From NCBI GenBank assembly GCA_009691845.1, contig SIAJ01000008.1, positions 1 through 64,000 of the forward strand: DNA of 64,000 nucleotides, written 5' to 3'. The stretch comes from Gemmataceae bacterium. Lineage in GTDB: Bacteria > Planctomycetota > Planctomycetia > Gemmatales > Gemmataceae. Position numbers and translations under genes: made by a program. The notes beneath the pieces were generated by a model. It searched no databases, was not told where the DNA came from, and was given only the letters and a program-made list of their open reading frames with translations. Positions 1 through 10,273 of the stretch are shown here, piece after piece; position 1 is the first letter of the stretch; each line of letters opens with the position of its first letter.

Positions 1-1
1 C

Positions 2-1011
2 GCCATCCATCGCTGGGCCGTCAATCGAGCCGACTGGTTGCACACGATCTTGGCCTTGCCCAACGGCATCCCTTCACGCGACTGCATTCGCCGCGTGCTC
101 ATGGCTCTCCAACCTCAAGCGTTCCAACTCTGTTTCCAAAACTGGATTGCTCAGGCCTTGCCGACCGACGATCCGAAAATCAAGCGACTCGTCGCCATCG
201 ATGGCAAGTCCTGTCGAGGCTCGCACGATGCCGCTCAGGGCTTGGGGCCTTGCACATCGTCAGCGCCTGGGCCAGCGAGGAAGGCATCGCCCTCGGGCAA
301 GTCGCCACCGCGAAAAAATCCAACGAAATCACGGCCATTCCGCTGCTCCTGAAGCAAATCAATCTCCCCAGTTCTCTCGTCACCATCGATGCCATGGGCT
401 GTCAGAAAGACATCTGCGCAACCATCTGCGCAACGATCGTCGCCGGCAGCGGCGACTTCGTGATCGCGGTCAAAGACAATCAGCCGACTCTCCGAACTTA
501 TATCGAACAATTCTTCCAAGATCAGATCGAACGCGACTTCAAAGATCTGAATTATCGACCGCACGAGACTCGCGATGCCGGCCATGGCCGCATTGACGAA
601 CGCGCGTATTATCTGGCCCCGGTGCCGCGTGACTTCACGCTGGCGAAAGACTGGCCCTCAGTCAAAGCGATCGGCTACGCCGTTCGTCTCACACAACATG
701 CCGACGGCACGGAGACGAGCGACGTGCGCTACTATATCGCGAGCCGATACCTGAGCGGCAAACGCTTCGCGGAAGCGGTGCGTGGGCACTGGAGTATCGA
801 GTCGATGCACTGGACATTGGATGTGACCTTCCGCGAGGATGACAGCCGCACGCGCGAACGGACTTTGGGGAACAATCTCAGTTGGTTGCGGCGGTTCGCG
901 ATCAGCCTGGTCAAGCGTCATCCCGTGAAAGACAGCCTCCGCGGCAAACTCCTCCGCTGCGGCTACAACACCGACTTCCTGACCAAAGTCCTTACACTTC
1001 AGAAGGTTTGA
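2..1011 (+). pseudogene. ISAs1-family transposase, 5'-truncated by the window and frameshifted
   Basis: The reading frame from base 2 gives the N-terminal part of an ISAs1-type transposase (motifs LPNGIPSRDC and VAIDGKSCRGSHD). The frame is lost near base 247, and a second frame, open from 250 to the stop at 1009-1011, continues with HIVSAWASE, VTIDAMGCQK, VIAVKDNQPTL and GHWSIESMHW, the DDE-transposase core. Adding one base to the GGGG run at 244-247 restores a continuous GLGALHIVSAW, so the defect is a single-base loss. ISAs1 elements normally encode one uninterrupted DDE transposase of roughly 370-380 residues that moves DNA by cut and paste. The left end lies outside the window. Either the copy is dead or the missing base is a sequencing error. 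The family call is secure; whether it is functional is not. Confidence 0.9.
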
Positions 1012-1026
1012 TGTGCGCTGGCCCTG
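1010..1026 (+). repeat. candidate right terminal inverted repeat of the ISAs1 element
   Basis: Directly at the transposase stop codon the sequence reads GATGTGCGCTGGCCCTG. Its reverse complement begins CAGGG, which fits the terminal inverted repeats usual for ISAs1-family elements. The partner end is outside the window, so neither the repeat nor a flanking target duplication can be confirmed. Confidence 0.4.
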
Positions 1027-1083
1027 GTTCGGGGCTGAGGGGTTTCGACCGGCTCGACCAAAACCCCTCTCCCCAACTCCCTT

Positions 1084-1102
1084 CCTCACGCGGAGCGTGA
1101 GG
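1084..1102. repeat. short perfect hairpin CCTCACGC/GCGTGAGG
   Basis: Two 8-base arms (1084-1091 and 1095-1102) are separated by the three bases GGA. It follows a pyrimidine-rich run (CCCCTCTCCCC, from about 1064) that resembles the arms of the CTT-loop hairpins elsewhere in the window. It lies between the insertion sequence and the end of glnE and may act as a terminator or be a relic of a repeat element. Confidence 0.5.
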
Positions 1103-1118
1103 CGTACTTTGGCTCGCC

Positions 1119-1415
1119 TTATACGTCAATCGACAAATTGTAACTCGTCACCAGCGACACGGACCTGTTGCCGCAGGTCACGCCGCTGCTGGAAATCGAT
1201 CCGGACTCCCCAGTGGTGGAGAACGCGAAGTCTTTCTCGGCGTCGTCGAACGGGTCGTTTCCGCTCGACGCGTCGTAATCCTTGAAGCCGCTGTTCTGTA
1301 ATTTGAGAGACTCGCCCTCCAGGCGGAGTCGGCACTCATCAGACGACGCGAGTCGTTGAGAAAAGAATCTTCCTGGCTGGATGTGTGGAACACGAGTGCA
1401 ATCGGGGGGTGGAAA
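1119..1415 (-). other. decayed or non-coding stretch downstream of glnE
   Basis: This roughly 300-base stretch between the insertion sequence and glnE has no ORF with a usable start. On the minus strand one frame, in phase with glnE and beginning right after its stop codon, stays open for about 98 codons to a TAA at 1119-1121. It has a protein-like composition near its end (KDYDASSGNDPFDD, GSISSSGVTCGNRSV). It could be the 3' remnant of a gene damaged by the insertion, or chance. I do not recognise a family. Confidence 0.3.
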
Positions 1416-4400
1416 TTACTTGGTCAATCGTTCAAACGACTCGCGCACGTTTCTGGCCCGTTCAGACAACAATTGGTGAAATTCGACACCGGAGGAAAAG
1501 CCCATGCGTCTGGCAAGTTTTTCCAGTTCCTGCGGGTCGTCCGGGTATTCGTTCAAGGGGCGGTTGGTCACGATTCGCAATCGCGCTTCGGCCAGCCTGT
1601 GAAAGGAATACCCCTCGGCAAGCACCCGGTGATCGCTTCTCGTTAGCAGGTCCGCATCGCGCAACGCATCGAGACAATCCCATGTGTTGGTGCGGCAAAT
1701 GCCCGGCATCTCCCGACCGTGGTGAAGCTGAAACGCCTGGATCAAGAATTCCACGTCGGTCATGCCTCCAACCCCGCGCTTTAAACTTCGGGGAGGGGCA
1801 CTTGCTTCGAGCCGTTGCCGCATCGAACGAATCTCCGTCACGATATCCGGCCCCCAGGCCACTCCCAGCATCGCTTCGCGAACGGCCGCCATGACTTCTG
1901 CGGTGAACGCTTCTTCGCCATGAATCGGTCGGGCCCGGGCAAGCGACTGGCGTTCCCACACCTGGGCACTCGTCTCGAAGTAGCGTCGAAACTCGTCGAG
2001 CGGGATAACCAGGCTACCGCTCTGTCCCGTTGGCCGCAATCGCATATCCACCGCATACAGACGCCCCAGTGGGCCGTGGTGACTCAGCGACTTGATCGTC
2101 CGGCGAGCATATTCCGTGAAGTACTCAAAATGGTCGAGCGGCTTTGGTCCATTCGTCGTTCCTCCTCGAGCGTAGACGATGACCAGATCGAGATCGCTGT
2201 GATAGCTCATCTCTCGGCCTCCGAGTTTGCCGAGAGCCAGCACGATGTGTGGACCGGCGTCGCCAAAGCGTTCGCGCATCTCGGTCTGCTGACGGTTGGC
2301 CGCTTCCATCAATAGCGTCTCGGCTACATCGCTCAATTCCGCCGTTACGGAACGGATGTTGTCCTTGCCCAGCAAATCGCGAACGGCAATTCGCAGGATC
2401 TCCTTGTCCTGGAAGCTGTGCAAGATGGACTCCACGGCGTCCGGGGCATCGGCCCCTCGTAGCAGTTCGGCCAGTTCGCGACGCAGATCGGCCAGGTCGC
2501 GCGGGCGATTCAGAATCAGGCTGTCGAGCAAGTCATCGATCATGCCGGGATTATTAATCAGCATCTGCGAGAGAAACGGGCTATCGCACACGTCCACGTA
2601 AAGCTTCAAGGAGGGCGGATTGAAGCTGAAGAGTTCCCAGAGAACCGCCTTGCCGCCGAGCGAGGCAGTGACTTGCTCCAAATTATTTAACGCCTGATCC
2701 GGGTTGGTGGTCGCGGCCACCGCACGCAAGAGTTGCGGTGCAATATTCGCGAGAAAATGGCGGCAACGCCTGGTCGAGAGAAATCGCTGTTCTTGAGTCA
2801 GTCGTATCAGATTTCGCCAGGCGGCCGGGACATCGCGGAAGCCATACTTGCCGAGAACCTCCGTAATCTTCGCGTCGTCAGGCTCGGGATCGAGAATGAG
2901 ATCGCTTTCCGGCTCCGCTCCACCAGGAGAGTCGGCAAAGGCCTGATGCAATAAGTGATTCAGGATGGTCCGATTGAGCCGGGTTTTGTCGTTGAAATCG
3001 TGCAAGAAGCGATCGAGCGGATCGAGTAACAGATCTCTCGTGTCCAGACTTGGAATTCTCGATGGCTCATCGAGCGGCGAGTGCCTTTGAGGTGATAGCG
3101 AGTACTGAGTACTGAGTACTGAGTACTCAGTACTCAGTACTCGGCTCTCCACGTTTCCTCCATAGCCCATTCTCAGCGCAAGCTTTCTTAGTTCCTCGGT
3201 TTTTTCAGGCAAGCGATGCGTCTGGAGATCGAACAGGAGTTGCAGGCGATGCTCAACTTTACGCAGGAAGCGATAGGCGTCGTCGAGACCGCGGTATTCG
3301 GCGTCGCTGAGGCAGCCAGCTCGTTCAAGCGATTGCAGGGCACCCAGCGTATCGCGGTGACGGACCGATTTCAGGTCGCTGCCGTTGAGCAGTTGCAGAA
3401 ACTGAATAATGAACTCGACATCGCGAATGCCGCCTGGCCCGGTTTTGACTTCGCGTGGGCCGGCACCACGGTGGGCCTGTTGCTCGATCTTGCGCTTCAT
3501 TGCTTTGATTTCGTTGATCTCGGCAAACGAAAGAAAGCGTTTGTAAACGAATGGCTCGACGGCCGCGACGAATTCCTTGCCTAACTCCGCATCCCCCGCG
3601 ACCGGGCGTACCTTGATCAATGCCTGTCGCTCCCAGGTTCGGCCGAGCGTGTCGTAGTAGGAAAGCGTGTTGGGCAGTGACCGGGCGAGCGCACCGCGCT
3701 GTCCTTCCGGTCGCAAGCGAAAGTCCACGCGAAAGGCCTGGCCCCGGTCCGTGTGAGCCGAGAGAAGCCGAATCAATTCGGAGACCGCTCGCGAAAAATA
3801 CTCATCCAGCTCAACCGGACGGCGGCCATTTGTCTGCCCTTCCTCGTCGTACACGACCATCAGGTCGATATCGCTGGAATAGTTGAGTTCGCCGCCGCCG
3901 AGTTTGCCGAACGCGAGCACGGTCGAACGAGAAGGCAATCCCTCGAATGTCCGTGGTTCGCCGAGCCGAGCGGTGGCATGTTGCAATCCTCGTTCCCAGG
4001 CCACGATAATCGAGGCTTGAGCAACTCGAGACAGATCGCCAGTGATTTCTTCGAGTGGACGATCGCGAACGATATCGTTGACTCCGATGCGCAACAGTTG
4101 ATGTCGGCGAAAACGCCGAAATGCACGCAAGATCCCGTTGTCGTCCGTCGCCTGATTGACCTGCAGATGAAGTTGCTCGACAAGTTCTTCCAGAGTTGGC
4201 GTCACACGCAGCGGAGCTGTGGCCAATTCCAGAAAATCCGGATCGGCAATCAGCACGTCGCCAAGAAACTGCGAAGTGCCAGCCAACTGAATGAGTACAC
4301 CGAGTTGTCGACCATCCTCGGCGAGGAGTATCGGTAACAGTTCCCGCGAGGCCCGGTTGGCGAAAAAGCGTTCGAGCGCGTTCAGTGCCAAATCCGCATC

Positions 4401-4562
4401 GGGGGAACTCGGAAGAAAGGACTTAAGAAACGGCAGGAGTTGTTCGAGCGACGAGCCCAGGCTTGACCGAATGCCGTGCAAATTGCGCGATCCGCGCGCA
4501 AAATCCTCGATGCCCCAGGAATCGAGGAGGGGGTTGTCAGGAGTGGGAGGGTCCAGCTTCAT
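1416..4562 (-). CDS. glnE: bifunctional glutamine synthetase adenylyltransferase/adenylyl-removing enzyme
   Basis: A 1048-residue protein with two nucleotidyltransferase halves. The N-terminal adenylyl-removing half carries KLGGGELNYSSDIDL at about residues 220-234. The C-terminal adenylylating half carries KLGGREMSYHSDLDL at about 776-790. Each is followed by its helical PII-uridylyltransferase-like segment (GPGGIRDVEF, GVGGMTDVEF). GlnE attaches and removes AMP on glutamine synthetase in response to PII and glutamine, tuning nitrogen assimilation in the cytosol. The length is slightly above the usual 900-1000. Part of the excess is a non-conserved insert around residues 470-500, encoded by the palindromic repeat at 3100-3142. 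The ATG at 4562 gives a plausible N-terminus (MKLDPPTPDN). No glnA or glnB is in the window. Confidence 0.96.
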   Translation of the reverse strand: MKLDPPTPDNPLLDSWGIEDFARGSRNLHGIRSSLGSSLEQLLPFLKSFLPSSPDADLALNALERFFANRASRELLPILLAEDGRQLGVLIQLAGTSQFLGDVLIADPDFLELATAPLRVTPTLEELVEQLHLQVNQATDDNGILRAFRRFRRHQLLRIGVNDIVRDRPLEEITGDLSRVAQASIIVAWERGLQHATARLGEPRTFEGLPSRSTVLAFGKLGGGELNYSSDIDLMVVYDEEGQTNGRRPVELDEYFSRAVSELIRLLSAHTDRGQAFRVDFRLRPEGQRGALARSLPNTLSYYDTLGRTWERQALIKVRPVAGDAELGKEFVAAVEPFVYKRFLSFAEINEIKAMKRKIEQQAHRGAGPREVKTGPGGIRDVEFIIQFLQLLNGSDLKSVRHRDTLGALQSLERAGCLSDAEYRGLDDAYRFLRKVEHRLQLLFDLQTHRLPEKTEELRKLALRMGYGGNVESRVLSTEYSVLSTQYSLSPQRHSPLDEPSRIPSLDTRDLLLDPLDRFLHDFNDKTRLNRTILNHLLHQAFADSPGGAEPESDLILDPEPDDAKITEVLGKYGFRDVPAAWRNLIRLTQEQRFLSTRRCRHFLANIAPQLLRAVAATTNPDQALNNLEQVTASLGGKAVLWELFSFNPPSLKLYVDVCDSPFLSQMLINNPGMIDDLLDSLILNRPRDLADLRRELAELLRGADAPDAVESILHSFQDKEILRIAVRDLLGKDNIRSVTAELSDVAETLLMEAANRQQTEMRERFGDAGPHIVLALGKLGGREMSYHSDLDLVIVYARGGTTNGPKPLDHFEYFTEYARRTIKSLSHHGPLGRLYAVDMRLRPTGQSGSLVIPLDEFRRYFETSAQVWERQSLARARPIHGEEAFTAEVMAAVREAMLGVAWGPDIVTEIRSMRQRLEASAPPRSLKRGVGGMTDVEFLIQAFQLHHGREMPGICRTNTWDCLDALRDADLLTRSDHRVLAEGYSFHRLAEARLRIVTNRPLNEYPDDPQELEKLARRMGFSSGVEFHQLLSERARNVRESFERLTK
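3100..3142. repeat. perfect 43-bp palindrome of heptamers inside glnE
   Basis: Four tandem copies of GAGTACT are followed by two of CAGTACT and a final C. The 21-base arms 3100-3120 and 3122-3142 are exact reverse complements around a single G at 3121. It is translated in frame within glnE as a serine/tyrosine-rich loop (RVLSTEYSVLSTQYS on the minus strand) between the two catalytic halves. It belongs to the heptamer hairpins also seen at 18920, 22898, 24301, 44655 and 46187. Confidence 0.9.
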
Positions 4563-4650
4563 CCGAAAAGCGGCAGCGGAGGTAATTCGTTGGTCTCTAT
4601 TCTGTTCATCCTACAAGGCTCGGTATCTGGGCATGAAACAACGTGATCCC

Positions 4651-6195
4651 CTAGTCCGAGACTGCGACACGTGTGAGCAACTCCCGCAGCCTCTCCTCCG
4701 GAAACAGCAGCCAGGTGAACTCGCGGCTGCCGAGAATCGTGTTGGCCGCCAGTTGCGATTCGATGAGTCGTTCCCTGCCGTGTCCTTCTTCAATTCGCGT
4801 TCCCAGAGGGATTCGCATTTCGCGGGTCACCTGCTGAAGCTCTCGGAACCACAGGCGGCGGTCGGCCTTCGTGGTTGGCTCTTTCGCGATTAACTCTTGC
4901 TTTCTTGCGACGAGTCGCGCGTTTCTTGTCTGCACTTCTGGCTCGCGTTGTGGGTTCCACTCCCAGTCGCGTACTTGCCGCTGACAGTTGTGCTCGTCGT
5001 CGATCGTGACGAAAAATCTGGTAATCGGCAAACGCAGAGTCGCACTCACTACTGCGTAAGCCGGTGGTTTTAGCCCGAAGAATCGCTGAATGATCGAATC
5101 GGTCACTTCATCGTACTTCCCGCCGCCGATGCCGTGAATGAACCCGTCGGCCAGACAAAGCCGCACGAAGAGAGTGAGTGCCAGAGCGCGTGGACGCACT
5201 TTCCAGCCTGCCGATCTCAGCGTCGCGGGACTCTGCCGGCCGAGCGACCGTTCGCCGGCCTGGTACTCGATTCCTCCTTCGATTCGGCGAGCAAACAGTC
5301 GCTCGCGTTTTGGAAGGTCGGCACGCCAAATCCAAAATGGGGACTCGAACCATTCTCCCTTGCGTTCGAGTTCCGGAGCCGGGTGATTGCGACTTCGCAA
5401 ACGATGTGCAACGCGGTAGGCCTGGATCGAAGCGTTGTACGCCCGCACAAAGCGTGGCAACTCCTCGACGATGGCCCCGAGGAATTCGGTAAACACCTGC
5501 GTCTCTGCCAGTTTGCTGACCGGAAGTTCAAAATTGGTCACGCCCCAGCGTTGTTCCAGGCCGCGACGAAGTCGAGACACGGCTTCCCACAATGGGACGC
5601 CTCGGTCGTGCTCGGCCTGGAGCGTCGGCCAGCAATCGAGGACGATTGGTTTGAAGCCCCAACCCTGGGTCAGTGACTTCACGCGCGTGAGAAAGGAATC
5701 GAACAGCCCGCTATTCGCCCGGCGATGTTCTTCGTACGGCAACTCCGCATGCAGGTCGTCGAACGCGAGTGGCTCGAATCGAACGTCGCCTGGGCGTTCT
5801 GCGACAGTCGGAACCCGAATGGCCGTTCCCTTCACGGTATCGTTATCGACGACCAGATTCAGAGGGGCGAGCCCATGCCGTTGGGCAACGCGATTGACTG
5901 CGAAGTTCTTGGCCCAGACGCCCGGATGAAAGAACTCCGGCTGATGTCCTGCAATGAGCAGCCGCGATCGGATCGATGGCGGAACGACGTTCGATTCGAC
6001 CAGATAGGCTCGCGAGGCTTCCAGAACCTCCGGAATCGCGGCACGCCGAATTTCAGAGAGCGGAGTTCGACCAAGCAGCGTTTGCGACGAATTCAGAATG
6101 CGGGCATTCGCATCGCATTGTGCCGCGATCTCCGAGAGAGGCGGAACCGCGAGGAGTTCTCCATCTCCCGTCGGGGCACGAAAGCGAGCGGTCAC
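4651..6195 (-). CDS. uncharacterised 514-residue protein, weakly BshC-like
   Basis: I assign the start to a GTG at 6195 that overlaps the glycosyltransferase stop by four bases (GTGA), implying translational coupling. An upstream ATG at 6480 would overlap that gene by 289 bases and encodes low-quality sequence. The protein is soluble with no signal peptide. Two blocks resemble the bacillithiol-synthase family BshC by eye: AGHQPEFFHPGVWAKNF, in the position of the TGQQ...GPLYT block, followed by LNLVVDNDT; and the late block VRPRALALTLFVR with HGIGGGKYDEVTD, compared with VTRPL...FIAGPGEINYW. BshC adds cysteine to a glucosaminyl-malate acceptor. The resemblance is distant, so no function is assigned. 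Its glycosyltransferase partner suggests work on a small glycosylated metabolite. Confidence 0.75.
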   Translation of the reverse strand: MTARFRAPTGDGELLAVPPLSEIAAQCDANARILNSSQTLLGRTPLSEIRRAAIPEVLEASRAYLVESNVVPPSIRSRLLIAGHQPEFFHPGVWAKNFAVNRVAQRHGLAPLNLVVDNDTVKGTAIRVPTVAERPGDVRFEPLAFDDLHAELPYEEHRRANSGLFDSFLTRVKSLTQGWGFKPIVLDCWPTLQAEHDRGVPLWEAVSRLRRGLEQRWGVTNFELPVSKLAETQVFTEFLGAIVEELPRFVRAYNASIQAYRVAHRLRSRNHPAPELERKGEWFESPFWIWRADLPKRERLFARRIEGGIEYQAGERSLGRQSPATLRSAGWKVRPRALALTLFVRLCLADGFIHGIGGGKYDEVTDSIIQRFFGLKPPAYAVVSATLRLPITRFFVTIDDEHNCQRQVRDWEWNPQREPEVQTRNARLVARKQELIAKEPTTKADRRLWFRELQQVTREMRIPLGTRIEEGHGRERLIESQLAANTILGSREFTWLLFPEERLRELLTRVAVSD

Positions 6196-6929
6196 GTACA
6201 CGGCTCCCAACAACCGTACGGCGCGGGACACTCGGCCACGGCCAGTCCACGTTCGGAATTCGCTAACACACGGCGATAGTAGGCCAGCCGATCCGCCGGA
6301 TCGTTGAGCACGCCACCAAAAGTTCGCTTGGGATCCAGATACAGCCGTGGCACGCCTACTTCTTTGATTCGCAAGCCAAGATGTGCCGCCTGCACCCACA
6401 ATTGCAGAGGCATCCCCCAGCCATTCTCCGTGATTTGCAACGGTTCCACGGCCTCGCGGCGATAAGCCTTGAAGCCACAAAAGGCGTCGGTGATGTCTAA
6501 TCCGAATCGCTCGTTGATCTCGCGAGTGATCGTCGTGTTGATCGATCGCCGGTCGGCCGGTGCTGGTGTGTCCTGCCGAAAATCACGGAGATAGCGACTG
6601 CCGGAAACGATGTCCGCGTCGTGAATCGCTTCCAGGAGTACGGCAATTCGCTCGGGCTCGTGCTGGCCATCGCAATCCATGGTCACCAGCACATCGTAAT
6701 CGCTCTTGAGAAAGGTGCGAAATGCGGAGGCCATTGCCGCCCCGTACCCGCGATTAGGCCGATGCGTGAGGACCTGCACGCTTGCTTCCAAATCGAGAAT
6801 ATCTGGCGTCGCGTCCGTCGAGCCATCGTCGATCACGAGAATATCGGAACAATAGTGGCGAACTTGCCCCAGAACCCCCTGGAGATGGCGGGCCTCGTTG
6901 TAGACGGGGATGGCGGTGAGACAACGCAT
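6192..6929 (-). CDS. family 2 glycosyltransferase, dolichyl-phosphate-sugar synthase type
   Basis: A 245-residue GT-A fold enzyme without membrane segments. It has AIPVYNEARHL near the N-terminus, the nucleotide-binding VIDDGSTDATP (about 35-45), the metal-binding DCDGQHEPERI (about 85-95), GSRYLRDFR, and the acceptor-loop block DAFCGFKAYRREAV typical of polyprenyl-phosphate mannosyl/glucosyl transferases. It probably moves a sugar from a nucleotide donor to a polyprenyl phosphate or a lipid-like acceptor at the cytoplasmic face of the membrane. GAGGTGA lies 6-7 bases upstream of the ATG at 6929 and is a clear ribosome-binding site. The gene is first in a two-gene unit with the BshC-like protein, which overlaps its stop. 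Confidence 0.88.
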   Translation of the reverse strand: MRCLTAIPVYNEARHLQGVLGQVRHYCSDILVIDDGSTDATPDILDLEASVQVLTHRPNRGYGAAMASAFRTFLKSDYDVLVTMDCDGQHEPERIAVLLEAIHDADIVSGSRYLRDFRQDTPAPADRRSINTTITREINERFGLDITDAFCGFKAYRREAVEPLQITENGWGMPLQLWVQAAHLGLRIKEVGVPRLYLDPKRTFGGVLNDPADRLAYYRRVLANSERGLAVAECPAPYGCWEPCT

Positions 6930-7157
6930 ATCGAATCACCTCAAAGTTGATTTCACCATTCTAGTGGGTGCAGCAAATGGGAAGGCAATAGCGTGGGGGA
7001 CATTTCGAGGTTTAGGAACGTACCTTATCCTACATTCCGCGCAACGCCCGAACTCCTTAAAGATAGGAGCCACGCGGCTGCTGAAGGGATTCAAGAAAAA
7101 CCGTTCCCTTCGAGGCTCCTCCGGGCTATGGTGATCCCCACCCTCCGGAGTCTCTCC

Positions 7158-8492
<1,335 letters not shown>

Positions 8493-8908
8493 GGGCGAGC
8501 GGTGCTACAGGATCCCGATGATCTGCTGGCAAGTTTTGCACGACACCGCCGAATTCCGTACTCGGCTCAAGTGGGACTGCGTCCCCGACCCTTTCTGCTT
8601 CCAGGCGCCGATCGCCCGGATACGTCTGGCCGCCCCAATGCAGGCGCTCCAGACGCGAAAGTGTGCGCGACGGTCGAGTTCATTCTGGATGTGATCCATA
8701 CGGGCGACGTGCGAGCCGAAATCGGTTTGCCTCACATCCTGAAGGCCCAAAGTTTCAAGTGCAACTGGGAAGCGCCGCAGCCGGGGAGTCACAGCGAGTG
8801 ACCATCCCCGCCATGGCGAAATTTGCCGGCCAAGCAACCATCAGCGCGAAAGTTACCGGCTCGCCCGATCGCGAGGCTCTCGTCGAATTCGCTTCTCTCG
8901 TTCGCTGA
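8493..8908 (+). pseudogene. probable decayed gene, 3' remnants only
   Basis: Between the oxidoreductase and recA, protein-like pieces appear in different plus-strand frames. One carries EFILDVIHTGDVRAEIGLPH and ends near 8801. Another carries VTIPAMAKFAGQATISAKVT and ends with a stop at 8906-8908. The second looks like the last strands of an Ig-like domain. No single frame joins them and no start with a ribosome-binding site is seen. This is most simply read as an eroded gene end. I cannot name the ancestor. Confidence 0.35.
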
Positions 8909-8910
8909 CG

Positions 8911-8938
8911 GTAGGACGGGCCTCCCGGCCTGTCCTAC
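8911..8938. terminator. hairpin at the end of recA
   Basis: The 12-base arms 8911-8922 (GTAGGACGGGCC) and 8927-8938 are complementary apart from one G-T pair, with a TCCC loop. The recA stop codon (8935-8937) lies inside the hairpin. No T tract follows on the minus strand, so it may act as an mRNA 3'-end stabiliser rather than an intrinsic terminator. Confidence 0.55.
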
Positions 8939-10023
8939 GATCCTTTACTTTTTTTCTTCTTCTCCGGAGCCGCCTCGACTGGTTCTGGCTCCTCTGTCGC
9001 TTCCGCTGGTGCGATCGGCAAATCGGCGGCCACGCTCGATTTGGCTCGTTGAATTTCCAGGACCTTGGCACGCACCTGCTCGGACAGGCCGATGTTTTCC
9101 GTCAGCGTCTGCTTCGCATTTTCCTTGCCCTGACCCAGCCGTTGCCCGTTGAACGAGAAGAAGGAACCGCTCTTCTCGATCGCACCGCAATCGGCCGCGA
9201 TATTCACAAGATCACTGAACGTGTTGATGCCGCGATCGTGCAGCACTTCGAACTCGGCCGTGCGGAATGGCGGAGCGATCTTATTCTTGACCACCTTCAC
9301 TTTGACCTCGGTGCCGATCACGTCGTCGCCGTCCTTCACGGCCGGGCCACGCCGAACTTCGAGACGGCACGATGCATAAAACTTGAGCGCCAGACCCCCC
9401 GAGGTCGTTTCGGGATTGCCGTACATCACGCCGATCTTCTGGCGAATCTGATTGATAAAAATCACACAGGTTCGCGTCTTCGCAATGCTCGGATTGAGAA
9501 TGCGCAACGCCTGGCTCATCAATCGCGCCTGTTGTCCCATGGAGGGCATGCCAATGTCGTTTTCCGTTTCATTCTTGGGCACGAGGGCCGCCACCGAGTC
9601 GATGACGATAATGTCGACTGCGTTCGACTTGACCAGCATCTCGGCAATTCGCAGGGCTTCCTCCCCGAACGCGGGCTGGCTGACGAGCAGGTTCTCCAAA
9701 TCGACGCCAATGCGCCGGGCCCAGGTCGGATCCAACGCATGCTCCGCGTCAATGTATGCAGCTACTCCACCTTCCTTTTGGGCATTTGCAACTGCGTGGA
9801 GAGCGATGGTCGTCTTCCCGCTCGATTCATTACCGTAGATTTCAACGATGCGGCCACGCGGCAACCCCTTGCCCCCCAGAGCAACATCCAGGCTGAGTGA
9901 GCCGGTGGAAATGCCTGAGACAGCATTGTTTACGGCATCGCCCAACTTCATGATCGAGCCTTGACCGAACTCCTTTTCAATCGCTGCCAGGGTGTTCGAT
10001 AACTCTTTATCTTGCGCCGCCAT
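8935..10023 (-). CDS. recA: recombinase RecA
   Basis: A 362-residue RecA from the ATG at 10023 (MAAQDKELSNTL), preceded by GAAAGGG about six bases upstream; an earlier in-frame start at 10047 adds eight residues unlike RecA. Walker A is GNESSGKT (64-71). Walker B, MSQALRILNPS, FINQIRQKIGVMYGNPETT (loop L2 region) and the basic/acidic C-terminal tail (EPVEAAPEKKKKSKGS) are all present. RecA forms ATP-dependent filaments on single-stranded DNA for homologous recombination and triggers SOS self-cleavage. The 226-base spacer upstream up to the DUF1501 gene contains a TAATATA stretch about 50 bases upstream on the minus strand that could be a -10 element. I see no recognisable SOS box. Confidence 0.98.
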   Translation of the reverse strand: MAAQDKELSNTLAAIEKEFGQGSIMKLGDAVNNAVSGISTGSLSLDVALGGKGLPRGRIVEIYGNESSGKTTIALHAVANAQKEGGVAAYIDAEHALDPTWARRIGVDLENLLVSQPAFGEEALRIAEMLVKSNAVDIIVIDSVAALVPKNETENDIGMPSMGQQARLMSQALRILNPSIAKTRTCVIFINQIRQKIGVMYGNPETTSGGLALKFYASCRLEVRRGPAVKDGDDVIGTEVKVKVVKNKIAPPFRTAEFEVLHDRGINTFSDLVNIAADCGAIEKSGSFFSFNGQRLGQGKENAKQTLTENIGLSEQVRAKVLEIQRAKSSVAADLPIAPAEATEEPEPVEAAPEKKKKSKGS

Positions 10024-10273
10024 GATCGCCCTTTCTCGTGAGAACACACACGAAGAGATTTGTGTACGGGTGTATATTACGCACGAGAAAATCGAAATGC
10101 GAGGTCAGTAGGTCAATTTTTTTGCGAGTCTCAAAAACACCGCGAAGCCGCAGCGAGCGACTCATTTTGAACACGAATCTGCATTGATCCACGCTAATCA
10201 GGCGAAAAACGCGGCATGCCGACATCGATTAGCGAAAATTAGTGGGGACTAGTGTTCTGATTGAGTCTCCGAC

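Noticed and set aside
9049-9900. 283-codon plus-strand open frame opposite recA
   Set aside because: Antisense to the highly conserved recA coding sequence; no domain or ribosome-binding site.
10048-10100. Possible SOS box upstream of recA
   Set aside because: No GAAC-N4-GTTC or CTGT-N8-ACAG type site could be found; only an AT-rich -10-like stretch.
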